From contig JARRJY010000026.1 of the NCBI GenBank assembly GCA_037388705.1, positions 1 to 48,740 of the forward strand: a stretch of 48,740 nucleotides of DNA, given 5' to 3'. This stretch comes from JARRJY01 sp037388705 (GTDB taxonomy: Bacteria; Pseudomonadota; Gammaproteobacteria; UBA6429; Thiohalophilaceae). Made by a program: the position numbers and the translations under genes. The notes below the pieces were generated by a model. It was not told where the DNA came from, searched no databases, and saw nothing but the letters and a program-made list of their open reading frames with translations. This document shows positions 7,355 through 16,366 of this stretch, one piece after another. How positions within the stretch are numbered: position 1 is the first letter of the stretch; each line of letters starts with the position of its first letter.

Positions 7355-10048
7355 TTAAGACAGTTTGCCGTGGCACTGTTTGTATTTCTTGCCTGACCCA
7401 CAAGGACAAGGTTCATTTCGTCCAACCTTACGGCCTTCACGAACAAATGGGGTATGTTCTTCTTCCTGCTCTTCGCTTTGCTCCATTGCGCTGGCCTCGT
7501 CATGCTGGAACTCCATCTGGCCATGTTGGCGACGCTGTTCTTCCAGTGCATGAACGTCTTCTTCGCTACGTACCTGGATGCGAGACAGGATTGTAACCAC
7601 TTCAGTCTTGATTCGATCAAGCATATCTGTGAATAGCTCGAAGGCTTCACGCTTGTATTCCTGTTTTGGGTTCTTTTGCGCATAGCCTCGCAAGTGAATA
7701 CCCTGGCGTAATTGGTCCATGGTTGCCAGGTGATCTCGCCACTGCATATCAAGAGTTCGCAACATCACTTCTTTTTCAATCTGGCGCATGATGTCGCTGC
7801 CTACTTCAGACTCTTTCACATCATAAGCACTAACCATTCCCTCAAGAATTTTGTCCCGCAAACTTTCTTCATGAAGACTATCATCTGTATCAAGCCAATG
7901 CCGGATATCCAGCCTGATACCAAATTCACCTTCCATCGCTTCTTCAAGACCAGGTATATCCCACTGTTCTTCAATACTCTGTCTTGGTACGTAAGAGTCA
8001 ATAACCGAATTTACGACATCAACACGGATATTTTTAATGGCATTAGAAATATCATCAGAAGCCATGATCTCATTTCGTTGACCATAGATAACTTTGCGTT
8101 GGTCGTTAGCAACATCATCATATTCCAGCAATTGCTTACGCATATCAAAGTTATGACCTTCAACCTTACGTTGCGCATTTTCGATGGCGCGACTCACCCA
8201 GGGATGTTCAATCGCCTCACCTTCTGCCATACCCAAACGCGACATCAGGCTGCTGATACGTTCTGAACCAAAGATTCTCATCAGGTTATCTTCCATGGAA
8301 AGATAGAAACGTGACGAACCAGGATCGCCCTGACGTCCGGAGCGACCGCGTAACTGGTTATCGATACGGCGTGACTCATGGCGCTCAGTACCAACAATAT
8401 GCAGGCCTCCTGCTTCCAGTACCTGTTGCTGGCGTTTTTTACAATCTGCCTTGATTTTCTCTATCTGCTTCTCGTCAGGGTTTTTAAGCGCTTTTATCTC
8501 CACATCCGGGTTGCCACCCAACACGATGTCTGTACCACGACCCGCCATATTGGTCGCAATAGTCACAGCTCCTGGTCGACCTGCCTCGGCAACGATTTGT
8601 GCCTCACGCTGATGCTGCTTGGCATTAAGAACTTCATGGTGGATTTTTTCTTTCTTCAGGTAACTGGAAAGAAATTCGGAAACTTCTATAGACGTGGTGC
8701 CTACCAGCACTGGCTGCCCACGTTTTTGGCAATCCTTGATATCTTCCAGTATGGCCATGAATTTTTCTTTCTGAGTCATGTAAATGAGATCGACCATATC
8801 ATTTCGAATCATAGGACGATGCGTTGGGATCACAACAACTTCCAGTCCATAGATTTGCTGGAATTCATAGGCCTCGGTATCAGCAGTACCAGTCATGCCG
8901 GAAAGCTTTTCATACAGGCGGAAATAATTCTGGAAGGTAATAGATGCAACTGTCTGGTTTTCTTCCTGGATCGGCACACCTTCTTTAGCTTCAACTGCCT
9001 GGTGCAGGCCATCTGACCAGCGACGTCCTGACATCGTCCTGCCGGTAAACTCGTCAACAATAACAATTTCGTTGTCCTTGACGATGTAATCGACGTCTTT
9101 CTGGAACAACACGTGGGCCCGCAAGGCAGCATTCATATGATGCATCAGGCCAATGTTTGCCGCGTCATACAGGCTTTCATGCTCGTGCAACAGTCCAGCG
9201 CGTGTCATTAATTCTTCAACATGCTGGTGCCCTTCTTCGGTAAGGAATATCTGTTTGGACTTTTCCTCAACGGTGTAATCACCCGGACCATCTTCTTCTT
9301 CCTGCCTGGTCAGCTCCGGTACCAGCACATTTATCTTCTGGTATAACTCCGAACTCTCATCCGATGGTCCTGAAATTATCAACGGCGTACGTGCCTCATC
9401 AATCAGGATCGAGTCAACCTCATCGATAATGGCAAATGCATGTCCACGCTGGAATTTTTCTGCCATGCTGAATGCCATGTTGTCGCGAAGATAGTCAAAA
9501 CCAAATTCATTGTTTGTTCCATAAGTAATATCCGCAGCATAAGCAGACTGCTTTTCTTCATAAGGCATATCAGAGGTAATCACGCCTACCGACAGACCAA
9601 GGAAGTTATACAATTTCCCCATCCACTCAGCATCGCGACGAGCCAGGTAATCATTCACGGTAATGACATGTACACCTTTACCGTTCAGTGCATTCAGGTA
9701 AGCAGCCAGTGTCGCCACCAGCGTTTTACCCTCACCCGTACGCATTTCAGTGATCTTGCCCTGATGTAAGACCATGCCACCGATCATCTGGACATCGTAG
9801 TGACGCATACCCAGCACACGCTTACTGGCTTCCCGGGTAATAGCAAATGCTTCAGGCAGAATATCGTCAAGGGTTTCACCAGCAGCTAGACGTTCCTTGA
9901 AAGCTTCAGTTTTAGCCTTTAACTCATCATCCGTGAATGCCTCCAGTTCGGTTTCAAACGCATTAATCTGCTCAACCGTTTTGCGCATGCGCTTGACCAA
10001 TCGCTCATTGCGGCTACCAAAAACTTTCTTGAAAACTTTACCTAACAT
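7355..10048 (-). CDS. secA: Preprotein translocase ATPase SecA
   Basis: Motor ATPase that drives secretory proteins through SecYEG. It is complete at 897 aa. The Walker A MRTGEGKT is at residues 102-109, as in E. coli. Other marks are the DEVDSILIDEARTPLIISG motif, NMAGRGTDI and QLRGRSGRQGDPG of the second nucleotide-binding domain, and the C-terminal zinc tail CPCGSGKKYKQCHG used for SecB and ribosome contact. An acidic/glutamine-rich linker precedes the tail. No secM-like gene lies upstream; a CapA-like gene takes that place. Confidence 0.98.
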   Translation of the reverse strand: MLGKVFKKVFGSRNERLVKRMRKTVEQINAFETELEAFTDDELKAKTEAFKERLAAGETLDDILPEAFAITREASKRVLGMRHYDVQMIGGMVLHQGKITEMRTGEGKTLVATLAAYLNALNGKGVHVITVNDYLARRDAEWMGKLYNFLGLSVGVITSDMPYEEKQSAYAADITYGTNNEFGFDYLRDNMAFSMAEKFQRGHAFAIIDEVDSILIDEARTPLIISGPSDESSELYQKINVLVPELTRQEEEDGPGDYTVEEKSKQIFLTEEGHQHVEELMTRAGLLHEHESLYDAANIGLMHHMNAALRAHVLFQKDVDYIVKDNEIVIVDEFTGRTMSGRRWSDGLHQAVEAKEGVPIQEENQTVASITFQNYFRLYEKLSGMTGTADTEAYEFQQIYGLEVVVIPTHRPMIRNDMVDLIYMTQKEKFMAILEDIKDCQKRGQPVLVGTTSIEVSEFLSSYLKKEKIHHEVLNAKQHQREAQIVAEAGRPGAVTIATNMAGRGTDIVLGGNPDVEIKALKNPDEKQIEKIKADCKKRQQQVLEAGGLHIVGTERHESRRIDNQLRGRSGRQGDPGSSRFYLSMEDNLMRIFGSERISSLMSRLGMAEGEAIEHPWVSRAIENAQRKVEGHNFDMRKQLLEYDDVANDQRKVIYGQRNEIMASDDISNAIKNIRVDVVNSVIDSYVPRQSIEEQWDIPGLEEAMEGEFGIRLDIRHWLDTDDSLHEESLRDKILEGMVSAYDVKESEVGSDIMRQIEKEVMLRTLDMQWRDHLATMDQLRQGIHLRGYAQKNPKQEYKREAFELFTDMLDRIKTEVVTILSRIQVRSEEDVHALEEQRRQHGQMEFQHDEASAMEQSEEQEEEHTPFVREGRKVGRNEPCPCGSGKKYKQCHGKLS

Positions 10049-10188
10049 TGAAATGCCTGAATTATATTTGTGAGTACTTACTGACTGAAAAGATCCCTTC
10101 TCAGCCTATTCCTGAAAACAGTGTATTGTAACGATATAGGGGAACTTTGTCTTATTCATGGTGCATTTTAAAACAGCATTAATAGCAG

Positions 10189-11307
10189 TTATTTGGCTAC
10201 AGGATGGTTCCTGAGTAGCTTGCCCTCCCCGGAAATAAATAAAGGAGAATCTGGGAAATCTACCTCACTCAACTGCTTCATCAGTCTTGCCGCTGCCTTA
10301 GACTTATCTGGCGCCGGACCACCCGGTCGTATCTGTCGAGTTGAGATAATTTCACCGGATAAGAACCGGCCTTGCTCATCCAGCGTGACATCAAGTATGG
10401 GTGCCAGCCCCTTGATTTTTGCTACGCTGATACCGTAATAAGTGCAAAAATTTCCCAGGCTATAGGCAATCAGCCTCTCCCGATATAGTTCGACTCCTCG
10501 TGGTACATGTGGACCATGACCAATCACCAGGTCTGCCCCGGCATCTATTACGGCACGGGAAAAAGCCGCCACGTTACCCCGGTTTTCCCCATAAAAATAC
10601 TCGTCGGCAAACGTAACATGAACAGCATCTATACCTTCACCACCGGCATGCATTGAGACAATCACCACATCATGCTCAGCCGCCAGTTGTTTTACTTGTT
10701 GCCGGGCCATTTTTATATTCAAAAAATTATATGAGCCAATAAAAGGGGCGTAAGCAATTACGGCCACTTTAAGGCCTTTGACTGTCCAGCTGGCAATATC
10801 ACCTTCCTGGCCGGTGTGTCTTACACCTGCCTCGTCCAGATGGTGCATACTTTCCCTCGCACCTTCTTCTCCAAAATCTCGTGCATGGTTATTAGCCAGA
10901 CTCAGAACATCAAAACCAGCCTGTTTGAAATACAGGGCATAATGCGGAGGTGAGCGAAACAGGTAGCAACGCCTTGGATCTTTACATTCCTTGCGCGGCT
11001 TTCCTTCAGACAGCAGGCTGCCTTCGAGGTTTCCAAATGTTATGTCTGCATCATTCAAGATGGGACTGACTGCTGCCAGTAAGGATTTTCCATCATCGTC
11101 TGCCAGGTGGTTTCGTGGAAAATTGGTACCCAGCATCATATCGCCTACAGCCTTGATATTAAGGGTGACGACTTTTTTAACAGGTTCTTGAGGTTGTACA
11201 ACTTTTTCAGGTAGGCCACTACAGGCAAATAAAAGCAGGGCAAAGAAAGTGATACATACCAGCCTGAAGACCACAACCAAACGATCCCAGCTGGTTAAAA
11301 AAGGCAT
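10189..11307 (-). CDS. CapA-family (PGA_cap) lipoprotein, putative metallophosphatase fold
   Basis: 372 aa. The hydrophobic N-terminus ends in a lipobox-like ALLLFAC (Cys about 29), suggesting a membrane-anchored periplasmic lipoprotein. The calcineurin-like CapA domain shows GDMMLG, NLEGSLL, LANNHARDFG, MHAGGEG, GHGPHVPRG and SLGNF, the conserved metal-site motifs of the family that includes poly-gamma-glutamate synthesis protein CapA. No other capsule genes are nearby, so the substrate is unknown. It follows the M23 peptidase by 9 bp and precedes secA by 140 bp. Confidence 0.9.
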   Translation of the reverse strand: MPFLTSWDRLVVVFRLVCITFFALLLFACSGLPEKVVQPQEPVKKVVTLNIKAVGDMMLGTNFPRNHLADDDGKSLLAAVSPILNDADITFGNLEGSLLSEGKPRKECKDPRRCYLFRSPPHYALYFKQAGFDVLSLANNHARDFGEEGARESMHHLDEAGVRHTGQEGDIASWTVKGLKVAVIAYAPFIGSYNFLNIKMARQQVKQLAAEHDVVIVSMHAGGEGIDAVHVTFADEYFYGENRGNVAAFSRAVIDAGADLVIGHGPHVPRGVELYRERLIAYSLGNFCTYYGISVAKIKGLAPILDVTLDEQGRFLSGEIISTRQIRPGGPAPDKSKAAARLMKQLSEVDFPDSPLFISGEGKLLRNHPVAK

Positions 11308-11316
11308 TAATGTCGA

Positions 11317-12243
11317 TTAGCGGGAAGCGTGGATATAGCGTTTTGGATTGACCGCACGGCCATTCTTCAGCACTTCAAAGTGGACATGAGGCCCTGTAGA
11401 ACGCCCGGTAGAGCCCATTTTAGCGACTACCTGGCCTTTCTGAATCGTGTCACCCACCTTAACGAGAATCTCCTGGCAGTGTCCGTAGCGCGTTGCGTAA
11501 CCACTACCATGATTGATTTCTACCAGGTTGCCGTATCCTGAACGGCGTCCGGCATAAGTAACGACACCCGCCCCAACCGAGACAATATCTGAACCCAGTT
11601 TTCCAGCAAAATCGACGCCAGAATGGTGGGCGCGATGACCGGTGAAGGGATCGGTACGTAAACCAAAGAATGAGGATAACCAGCCACGATTAATCGGACG
11701 GCCAGCTGGCATTACTTCTGCCTGCAGGTTGCGGTTCATCATCATGTCTTCCAGCACTGTCAACTGCTGGCTACGATCTTCAATTTGTGCAGATAGTTGC
11801 TGTAATGATTTTACAAAGTCACCCACCTGCATCGTGTTCTCGGTATACGCTGTTTCGGGACCACCCTGAGCAGGAGAGCGGGAAAAATCAAATTCACCCT
11901 TTTCAAGTTTGGCCATCTGCGTCAGACGCTGACCGAGTGCATCGAGTCGAATCACATGAGCCTGTAATTTTCCAAGGCGCATGGCCAGGGCATTCATATT
12001 TTCTTCTGCATCACGGGTAACTTCGGAGATTTTCAACCGCTGCGAATCGAGCTCGGTTTGCATGGCGACTTGCATGTCATCTGGGGTCAATTGCATGTTT
12101 TTTGTACCCCAGTGATAACCCAGATACATGAAACTCATTGGCATAATGATAAAAACAGACAATGCCATTGCCAATAGACGCACTTTGCTTAGGGTTACAA
12201 GCCCTGAGCAGCCTTTTTTCCGTGTCAAGACTACGATATTCAT
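11317..12243 (-). CDS. M23 (LytM/peptidase) family murein endopeptidase with coiled coil
   Basis: 308 aa. A short basic N-terminus precedes one transmembrane helix (about 22-44), then a periplasmic helical coiled coil (about 55-170), then an M23 domain. Zinc and catalytic residues are visible: HHSGVDF (His207, Asp211) and HVHF (His286, His288), so the domain is likely active and would cleave peptidoglycan cross-bridges. The layout is that of proteins next to secA/lpxC in many gammaproteobacteria. It is divergent from dciA. Confidence 0.94.
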   Translation of the reverse strand: MNIVVLTRKKGCSGLVTLSKVRLLAMALSVFIIMPMSFMYLGYHWGTKNMQLTPDDMQVAMQTELDSQRLKISEVTRDAEENMNALAMRLGKLQAHVIRLDALGQRLTQMAKLEKGEFDFSRSPAQGGPETAYTENTMQVGDFVKSLQQLSAQIEDRSQQLTVLEDMMMNRNLQAEVMPAGRPINRGWLSSFFGLRTDPFTGHRAHHSGVDFAGKLGSDIVSVGAGVVTYAGRRSGYGNLVEINHGSGYATRYGHCQEILVKVGDTIQKGQVVAKMGSTGRSTGPHVHFEVLKNGRAVNPKRYIHASR

Positions 12244-12320
12244 ATACTAACCAGTATGAAATTTGCTATTTTTACTTTTATATTATCGGCTTACAAGACG
12301 AATTCATTAATTTTAGTATG

Positions 12321-12408
12321 TTGCCTGGACGATGCCAGAAAAGTGACCGAGTTGACGAGCATGTGTGACGAGCTCCGCAACATCACTTTTCTGGCATCGT
12401 CCAGGCAA
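12321..12408. repeat. Perfect 26-bp inverted repeat around the dciA start
   Basis: The arm at 12321-12346 is the exact reverse complement of 12383-12408, with a 36-bp loop. The right arm overlaps what looks like dciA coding sequence and ends in the A of the ATG at 12408. In RNA it would form a very stable hairpin with possible start codons in the left arm or loop. It has no T tract, so it is not a classical terminator. It may be a regulatory hairpin, a small palindromic element, or a fold-back assembly artefact. Confidence 0.9.
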
Positions 12409-12740
12409 TGCTGGATTCTTCCCTTGCCGACCATTGCCATCTTGCTTATTTTGATGGTTCTCGTATGGTCATTGTCGCTGACTCACCTGCATGGGCTAAT
12501 CGTCTGCGCTTTTCCATGGATACCCTTTTATCACAACTAAGACAATATTCCAATAAATTTCATGCACTTAGCAAAATTGAAGTAACGGTACGCCCCCAAC
12601 TTCATGAGCCACCACAAGTTGAGGTAGTTGAAAGAGTCATTTCGGTAAAATCAGCACAATATATTGAGGAATGTGCTGAGACTATTGAGGACCCTGCTCT
12701 CAAGCAAGCATTACAACGCCTTGCCAAGCGACAAAGTTAG
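12408..12740 (+). CDS. dciA: DciA (DUF721) helicase-loading protein, N-terminus apparently frameshifted
   Basis: DciA is the bacterial replicative-helicase (DnaB) operator in species without DnaC. The core HCHLAYFDGSRMVIVADSPAWANRLRFSMDTLLSQL matches the DUF721 domain. The frame from the ATG at 12408 gives 110 aa but lacks the family's N-terminal helices. Upstream, the +1-offset frame (12340-12390) encodes KVTELTSMCDELRNITF, which looks like that missing start. Adding one A to the A4 run at 12339-12342 and one T to the T4 run at 12387-12390 would give one frame from the ATG at 12332. Both runs lie in the inverted repeat. The domain call is secure; the true start is not. Confidence 0.85.
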   Translation: MLDSSLADHCHLAYFDGSRMVIVADSPAWANRLRFSMDTLLSQLRQYSNKFHALSKIEVTVRPQLHEPPQVEVVERVISVKSAQYIEECAETIEDPALKQALQRLAKRQS

Positions 12741-12764
12741 AAATATCAGTAAGTTAGATAAGGC

Positions 12765-13676
12765 TTAGCTTGCTTGTACAGGCTGTACAAATGAAATAGG
12801 AGCCAGCTCTGGATCTTCAAAAGTTACCTCTTCCCAGGCATCTTCCTGTGCCAGAAGAGTACGTAACAACTGGTTGTTCAGCGCATGACCTGATTTATAT
12901 CCACTGAAAGTACCAATCAGGCTATGACCCAGCAGGTATAAATCGCCAATCGAATCCAGAATTTTGTGTTTAACAAATTCATCGATATAACGCAGGCCAT
13001 CTTCATTCAGTACACGATAGTCATCCATTACAACCGCGTTATCCAGGCTGCCACCGAGCGCCAGGTTATTGGCACGCAGTGTTTCAATCTGGCTCATAAA
13101 ACCAAAGGTACGCGCACGACTAATTTCTTTAACGAAAGAAGTGGTAGAAAAATCAACTTCCGCTTTCTGGTGGTCATTCTTGAAAACCGGGTGTTCAAAA
13201 TCGATAGTAAAATCCACCTTGAAACCATTGAATGGCTTGAACTGTACCCACTTGTCGCCGTCTTCAACTTTTACTGGCTTCTTGATACGGATAAATTTCT
13301 TGGCCGCATTTTGCTCCTCAATACCCGCTGACTGTATTAGAAAAACAAACGGACCCGCACTACCGTCCATGATAGGTACTTCTGCTGAATTCAGATCAAT
13401 ATAGGCATTATCAATACCCAGGCCGGCCATGGCAGACAACAGATGTTCAACAGTTGAAATACGTACCCCGTCTTTCATCAGGGTAGTAGAAAGCGTGGTG
13501 TCACCGACATTTTCAGGGGTGGCAGGTATCTCAACAGGTTCCTCAAGGTCAACGCGTCTAAAAATAATACCGGTATCAGGAGCCGCAGGTCGAAGGGTGA
13601 GGTAGACTTTTTCACCGGTATGCAGGCCTACACCTGTGGCACGAATCACATTTTTAAGCGTACGTTGTTTTATCAC
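12765..13676 (-). CDS. lpxC: UDP-3-O-acyl-N-acetylglucosamine deacetylase LpxC
   Basis: Zinc enzyme for the committed step of lipid A synthesis. Full length (303 aa). Zinc-ligand motifs are TVEHLLSA (His78) and KHKILDSIGDLYLLG, with the catalytic GHS region following. The start is GTG at 13676 with AAAGGA upstream, giving the family N-terminus IKQRTLKNVIRATGVGLHTGE. It lies after ftsZ, across a 251-bp gap holding an AT-rich leader and a small inverted repeat (13749-13770), where its own promoter probably lies. The downstream dciA is convergent. Confidence 0.97.
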   Translation of the reverse strand: MIKQRTLKNVIRATGVGLHTGEKVYLTLRPAAPDTGIIFRRVDLEEPVEIPATPENVGDTTLSTTLMKDGVRISTVEHLLSAMAGLGIDNAYIDLNSAEVPIMDGSAGPFVFLIQSAGIEEQNAAKKFIRIKKPVKVEDGDKWVQFKPFNGFKVDFTIDFEHPVFKNDHQKAEVDFSTTSFVKEISRARTFGFMSQIETLRANNLALGGSLDNAVVMDDYRVLNEDGLRYIDEFVKHKILDSIGDLYLLGHSLIGTFSGYKSGHALNNQLLRTLLAQEDAWEEVTFEDPELAPISFVQPVQAS

Positions 13677-13927
13677 CTGATTAAGATTCCTTTGTTGTTG
13701 TCACTTACTTCCAGTAAGAAAGGCTCACTGAACAAGCAAACTACTACTTTAGTATTAGCCCACATACTAACACCAAGCAAGACCGCGAATTTTAGAACAA
13801 TTTCACACATTTAGGCAAGAAATTGCTTCAAATTGGATCATTGTTAGCGACCTTTACTATGCAATCTTTAGTCCACTAGTTCACACTTCCAAACATTAAT
13901 TTCTATCTATCTGTTTTTCCTTGTTTT

Positions 13928-15079
13928 TTAGTCAGCCTGACGCCTTAAAAAAGCAGGGATATCCAGGTATTCCATGCTTCCTTCAGTCGCCTGTGCACCA
14001 TACTTGTCTGACGCAACCTTGTTACGGATCACTGTGGGGCGATCTAGTTGCTCATAGTCAACTTCACCATCACTGGTTTTGTTAACGACCAGTTTTACGG
14101 GTTCCTCAGAAGACAGTTTATGGGTATTACCAAGGCCAGTTGCGACCACCGTGACCCTTAATTCACCACTCATTTCAGGATCAATTACCGTTCCAACTAC
14201 AACAGTGGCGTTATCGGAAGCGAATTCCTTAACGGCATTGCCCACTTCTTCAAACTCACCAATGGACATATCCAGGCCGGCTGTTACATTCACCAGGATA
14301 CCGCGGGCACCTGACAAGTTAACATCTTCCAGTAATGGGCTGGCGATGGCCGCTTCCGCTGCCTGGCGAGCACGATCTTCCCCGGAAGCTTTACCGGAAC
14401 CCATCATGGCCATGCCCATTTCAGACATCACGGTACGTACATCGGCAAAATCCACGTTGATTAAACCCGGGCGGGTAATCAGTTCAGCAATTCCCTGTAC
14501 CGCACCCAGTAGAACGTTGTTTGCTTCACCAAAGGCGTCCAGCAGGCTGACACCCTTACCCAGTACACTAAGTAATTTTTCATTTGGAATGGTAATTAAT
14601 GAATCAACGAAGCTTTTCAGCTCATCGATACCATTACTGGCAATTTCCATTCGCTTGTTACCCTCAAATGGGAACGGGCGGGTAACAACAGCTACCGTAA
14701 GAATCCCCATTTCCCTGGCAATCTGGGCAACGATGGGCGCTGCACCAGTACCGGTACCACCACCCATACCAGCGGTGATGAAGATCATGTCGGCACCTTC
14801 CAGCACTTCCTGGATGCGTTCTCGATCTTCCATCGCTGACTGGCGACCAATTTCCGGGTTAGCACCGGCACCCAGACCCTTGGTGATATTGCCACCCAGT
14901 TGCAACACGGTACGTGCCGAACTGTTTTTCAAGGCCTGTGAATCGGTGTTGGCACAGATGAAGTCAACACCTTCAATATTCTGTACCACCATGTGTTCAA
15001 CGGCATTACCACCACCGCCTCCCACACCGACGACTTTAATAACAGCACTCTGGCTGAAAGTATCCATCAGTTCAAACAT
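13928..15079 (-). CDS. ftsZ: Cell division GTPase FtsZ
   Basis: Tubulin-like GTPase that forms the Z-ring. 383 aa. The nucleotide-binding motif GGGTGTGAAP starts at about residue 106, and the N-terminal VVGVGGGGGNAVEHM loop is intact. The C-terminal conserved peptide (LDIPAFLRRQAD), which binds FtsA, ZipA and ZapD, is present after a short linker. A strong Shine-Dalgarno (AGGAGGGTGA) precedes the ATG. It is the last division gene of the dcw cluster. Confidence 0.98.
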   Translation of the reverse strand: MFELMDTFSQSAVIKVVGVGGGGGNAVEHMVVQNIEGVDFICANTDSQALKNSSARTVLQLGGNITKGLGAGANPEIGRQSAMEDRERIQEVLEGADMIFITAGMGGGTGTGAAPIVAQIAREMGILTVAVVTRPFPFEGNKRMEIASNGIDELKSFVDSLITIPNEKLLSVLGKGVSLLDAFGEANNVLLGAVQGIAELITRPGLINVDFADVRTVMSEMGMAMMGSGKASGEDRARQAAEAAIASPLLEDVNLSGARGILVNVTAGLDMSIGEFEEVGNAVKEFASDNATVVVGTVIDPEMSGELRVTVVATGLGNTHKLSSEEPVKLVVNKTSDGEVDYEQLDRPTVIRNKVASDKYGAQATEGSMEYLDIPAFLRRQAD

Positions 15080-15120
15080 AGTTCACCCTCCTCACTGATA
15101 AAACTTTGTTAACGTTAAAA

Positions 15121-16356
15121 TTAAAAATTTCCCTGGAACCAGCTCTTCATTCGCTTAACAATCGCGTTTAACCCGTTACCCATACGTGCTTCTGTTTCAC
15201 GTAATGCACGATTGTGATAACCGAATAACAACAGACCAACACCGGTTGCATGAATTGGATTTCGTACCACGTCAACCAGGCCGGTAACATACTGCGGCAT
15301 ACCCATCCGAACCGGCATGTGAAATATTTCTTCTGCAAGTTCTACCGCGCCCTCCATCTTGGAACTCCCTCCGGTTAACACGATGCCAGCTGCACATAAG
15401 TCTTCAAAACCACTGCGACGTAATTCAGCCTGGATTAATGTAAAGAGTTCTTCATAGCGTGGTTCAACAACCTCAGCCAGAGTCTGACGTGCAAGGCGAC
15501 GTTCCGGCCTGTCACCAACACTGGGCACTTCAATAGTTTCATCCGCACTGGCAAGCTGTGTTAAGGCGCAGGCATACTTGATTTTTATTTCTTCTGCATG
15601 TTGCGTTGGTGTGCGAAGAGCTACGGCAATGTCATTGGTAACCTGATCACCGGCGATCGGTATAACAGCAGTATGACGAATGGCGCCTTCAGTAAACACG
15701 GCAATATCGGTGGTACCGCCACCAATATCAACCAGGCAAACACCCAGTTCTTTCTCGTCATCGGTGAGCACTGCGTGACTGGATGCGAGTTGTTCCAGGA
15801 TGATGTCATCAACTTCCAGGCCACACCGACGCACACACTTGATAATATTCTGTGCCGCACTCACGGCCCCGGTTACCATGTGCACCTTTGCTTCCAGCCG
15901 TACACCTGACATACCTATTGGTTCACGAATACTTTCCTGATCATCAATAATGAATTCCTGTGGCAGAATATGAAGAATTTTCTGATCAGCGGGTATTGCC
16001 ACAGCACGTGCCGCATCAATGACCCGATCAACATCAGCAGGTACTACTTCTTTATCACGAATAGCCACAATACCATGTGAGTTAAGACTGCGAATGTGAC
16101 TACCCGCAATGCCCGCATATACAGAATGAATCTGGCATCCTGCCATTAGTTCTGCTTCTTCTACAGCACGTTGTATGGATTGAACAGTTGATTCGATATT
16201 TACCACTACGCCTTTTTTCAAGCCTCGCGATGGATGTGACCCCAGGCCAATAATTTCAATTTCATTTTCAGGGGTCACTTCACCGACGATGGCCACCACC
16301 TTGGATGTTCCGATATCCAGGCCAACGATCAGATTTTTTTCGGCTTTCTTAGACAT
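15121..16356 (-). CDS. ftsA: Cell division protein FtsA
   Basis: Actin-like ATPase that anchors FtsZ to the membrane. The phosphate-1 motif VGLDIGTSKVVAIVGE, the 1C subdomain and phosphate-2 VDIGGGTTDIAVF are visible. The C-terminal amphipathic helix (NAIVKRMKSWFQGNF) is the membrane-targeting sequence. The ATG at 16356 (411 aa) is chosen over an in-frame start 33 bp upstream because AAGGGGAG sits just before it; the longer version would overlap ftsQ. Confidence 0.97.
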   Translation of the reverse strand: MSKKAEKNLIVGLDIGTSKVVAIVGEVTPENEIEIIGLGSHPSRGLKKGVVVNIESTVQSIQRAVEEAELMAGCQIHSVYAGIAGSHIRSLNSHGIVAIRDKEVVPADVDRVIDAARAVAIPADQKILHILPQEFIIDDQESIREPIGMSGVRLEAKVHMVTGAVSAAQNIIKCVRRCGLEVDDIILEQLASSHAVLTDDEKELGVCLVDIGGGTTDIAVFTEGAIRHTAVIPIAGDQVTNDIAVALRTPTQHAEEIKIKYACALTQLASADETIEVPSVGDRPERRLARQTLAEVVEPRYEELFTLIQAELRRSGFEDLCAAGIVLTGGSSKMEGAVELAEEIFHMPVRMGMPQYVTGLVDVVRNPIHATGVGLLLFGYHNRALRETEARMGNGLNAIVKRMKSWFQGNF

Positions 16357-16366
16357 TGCTCTCCCC

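Noticed and set aside
10049..10188. Possible secM-like leader upstream of secA
   Set aside because: No arrest motif (FxxxxWIxxxxGIRAGP) and no suitable frame are found in this gap.
12387..12396. Programmed -1 frameshifting in dciA
   Set aside because: The T4 run lacks an X-XXY-YYZ heptamer, and dciA homologues are not known to use recoding; an indel is simpler.
14079..15098. A 339-codon open frame antisense to ftsZ
   Set aside because: It is Ser/Pro/Thr-rich, the mirror of a high-quality coding gene, with no recognisable domain. The sense gene ftsZ is certain.
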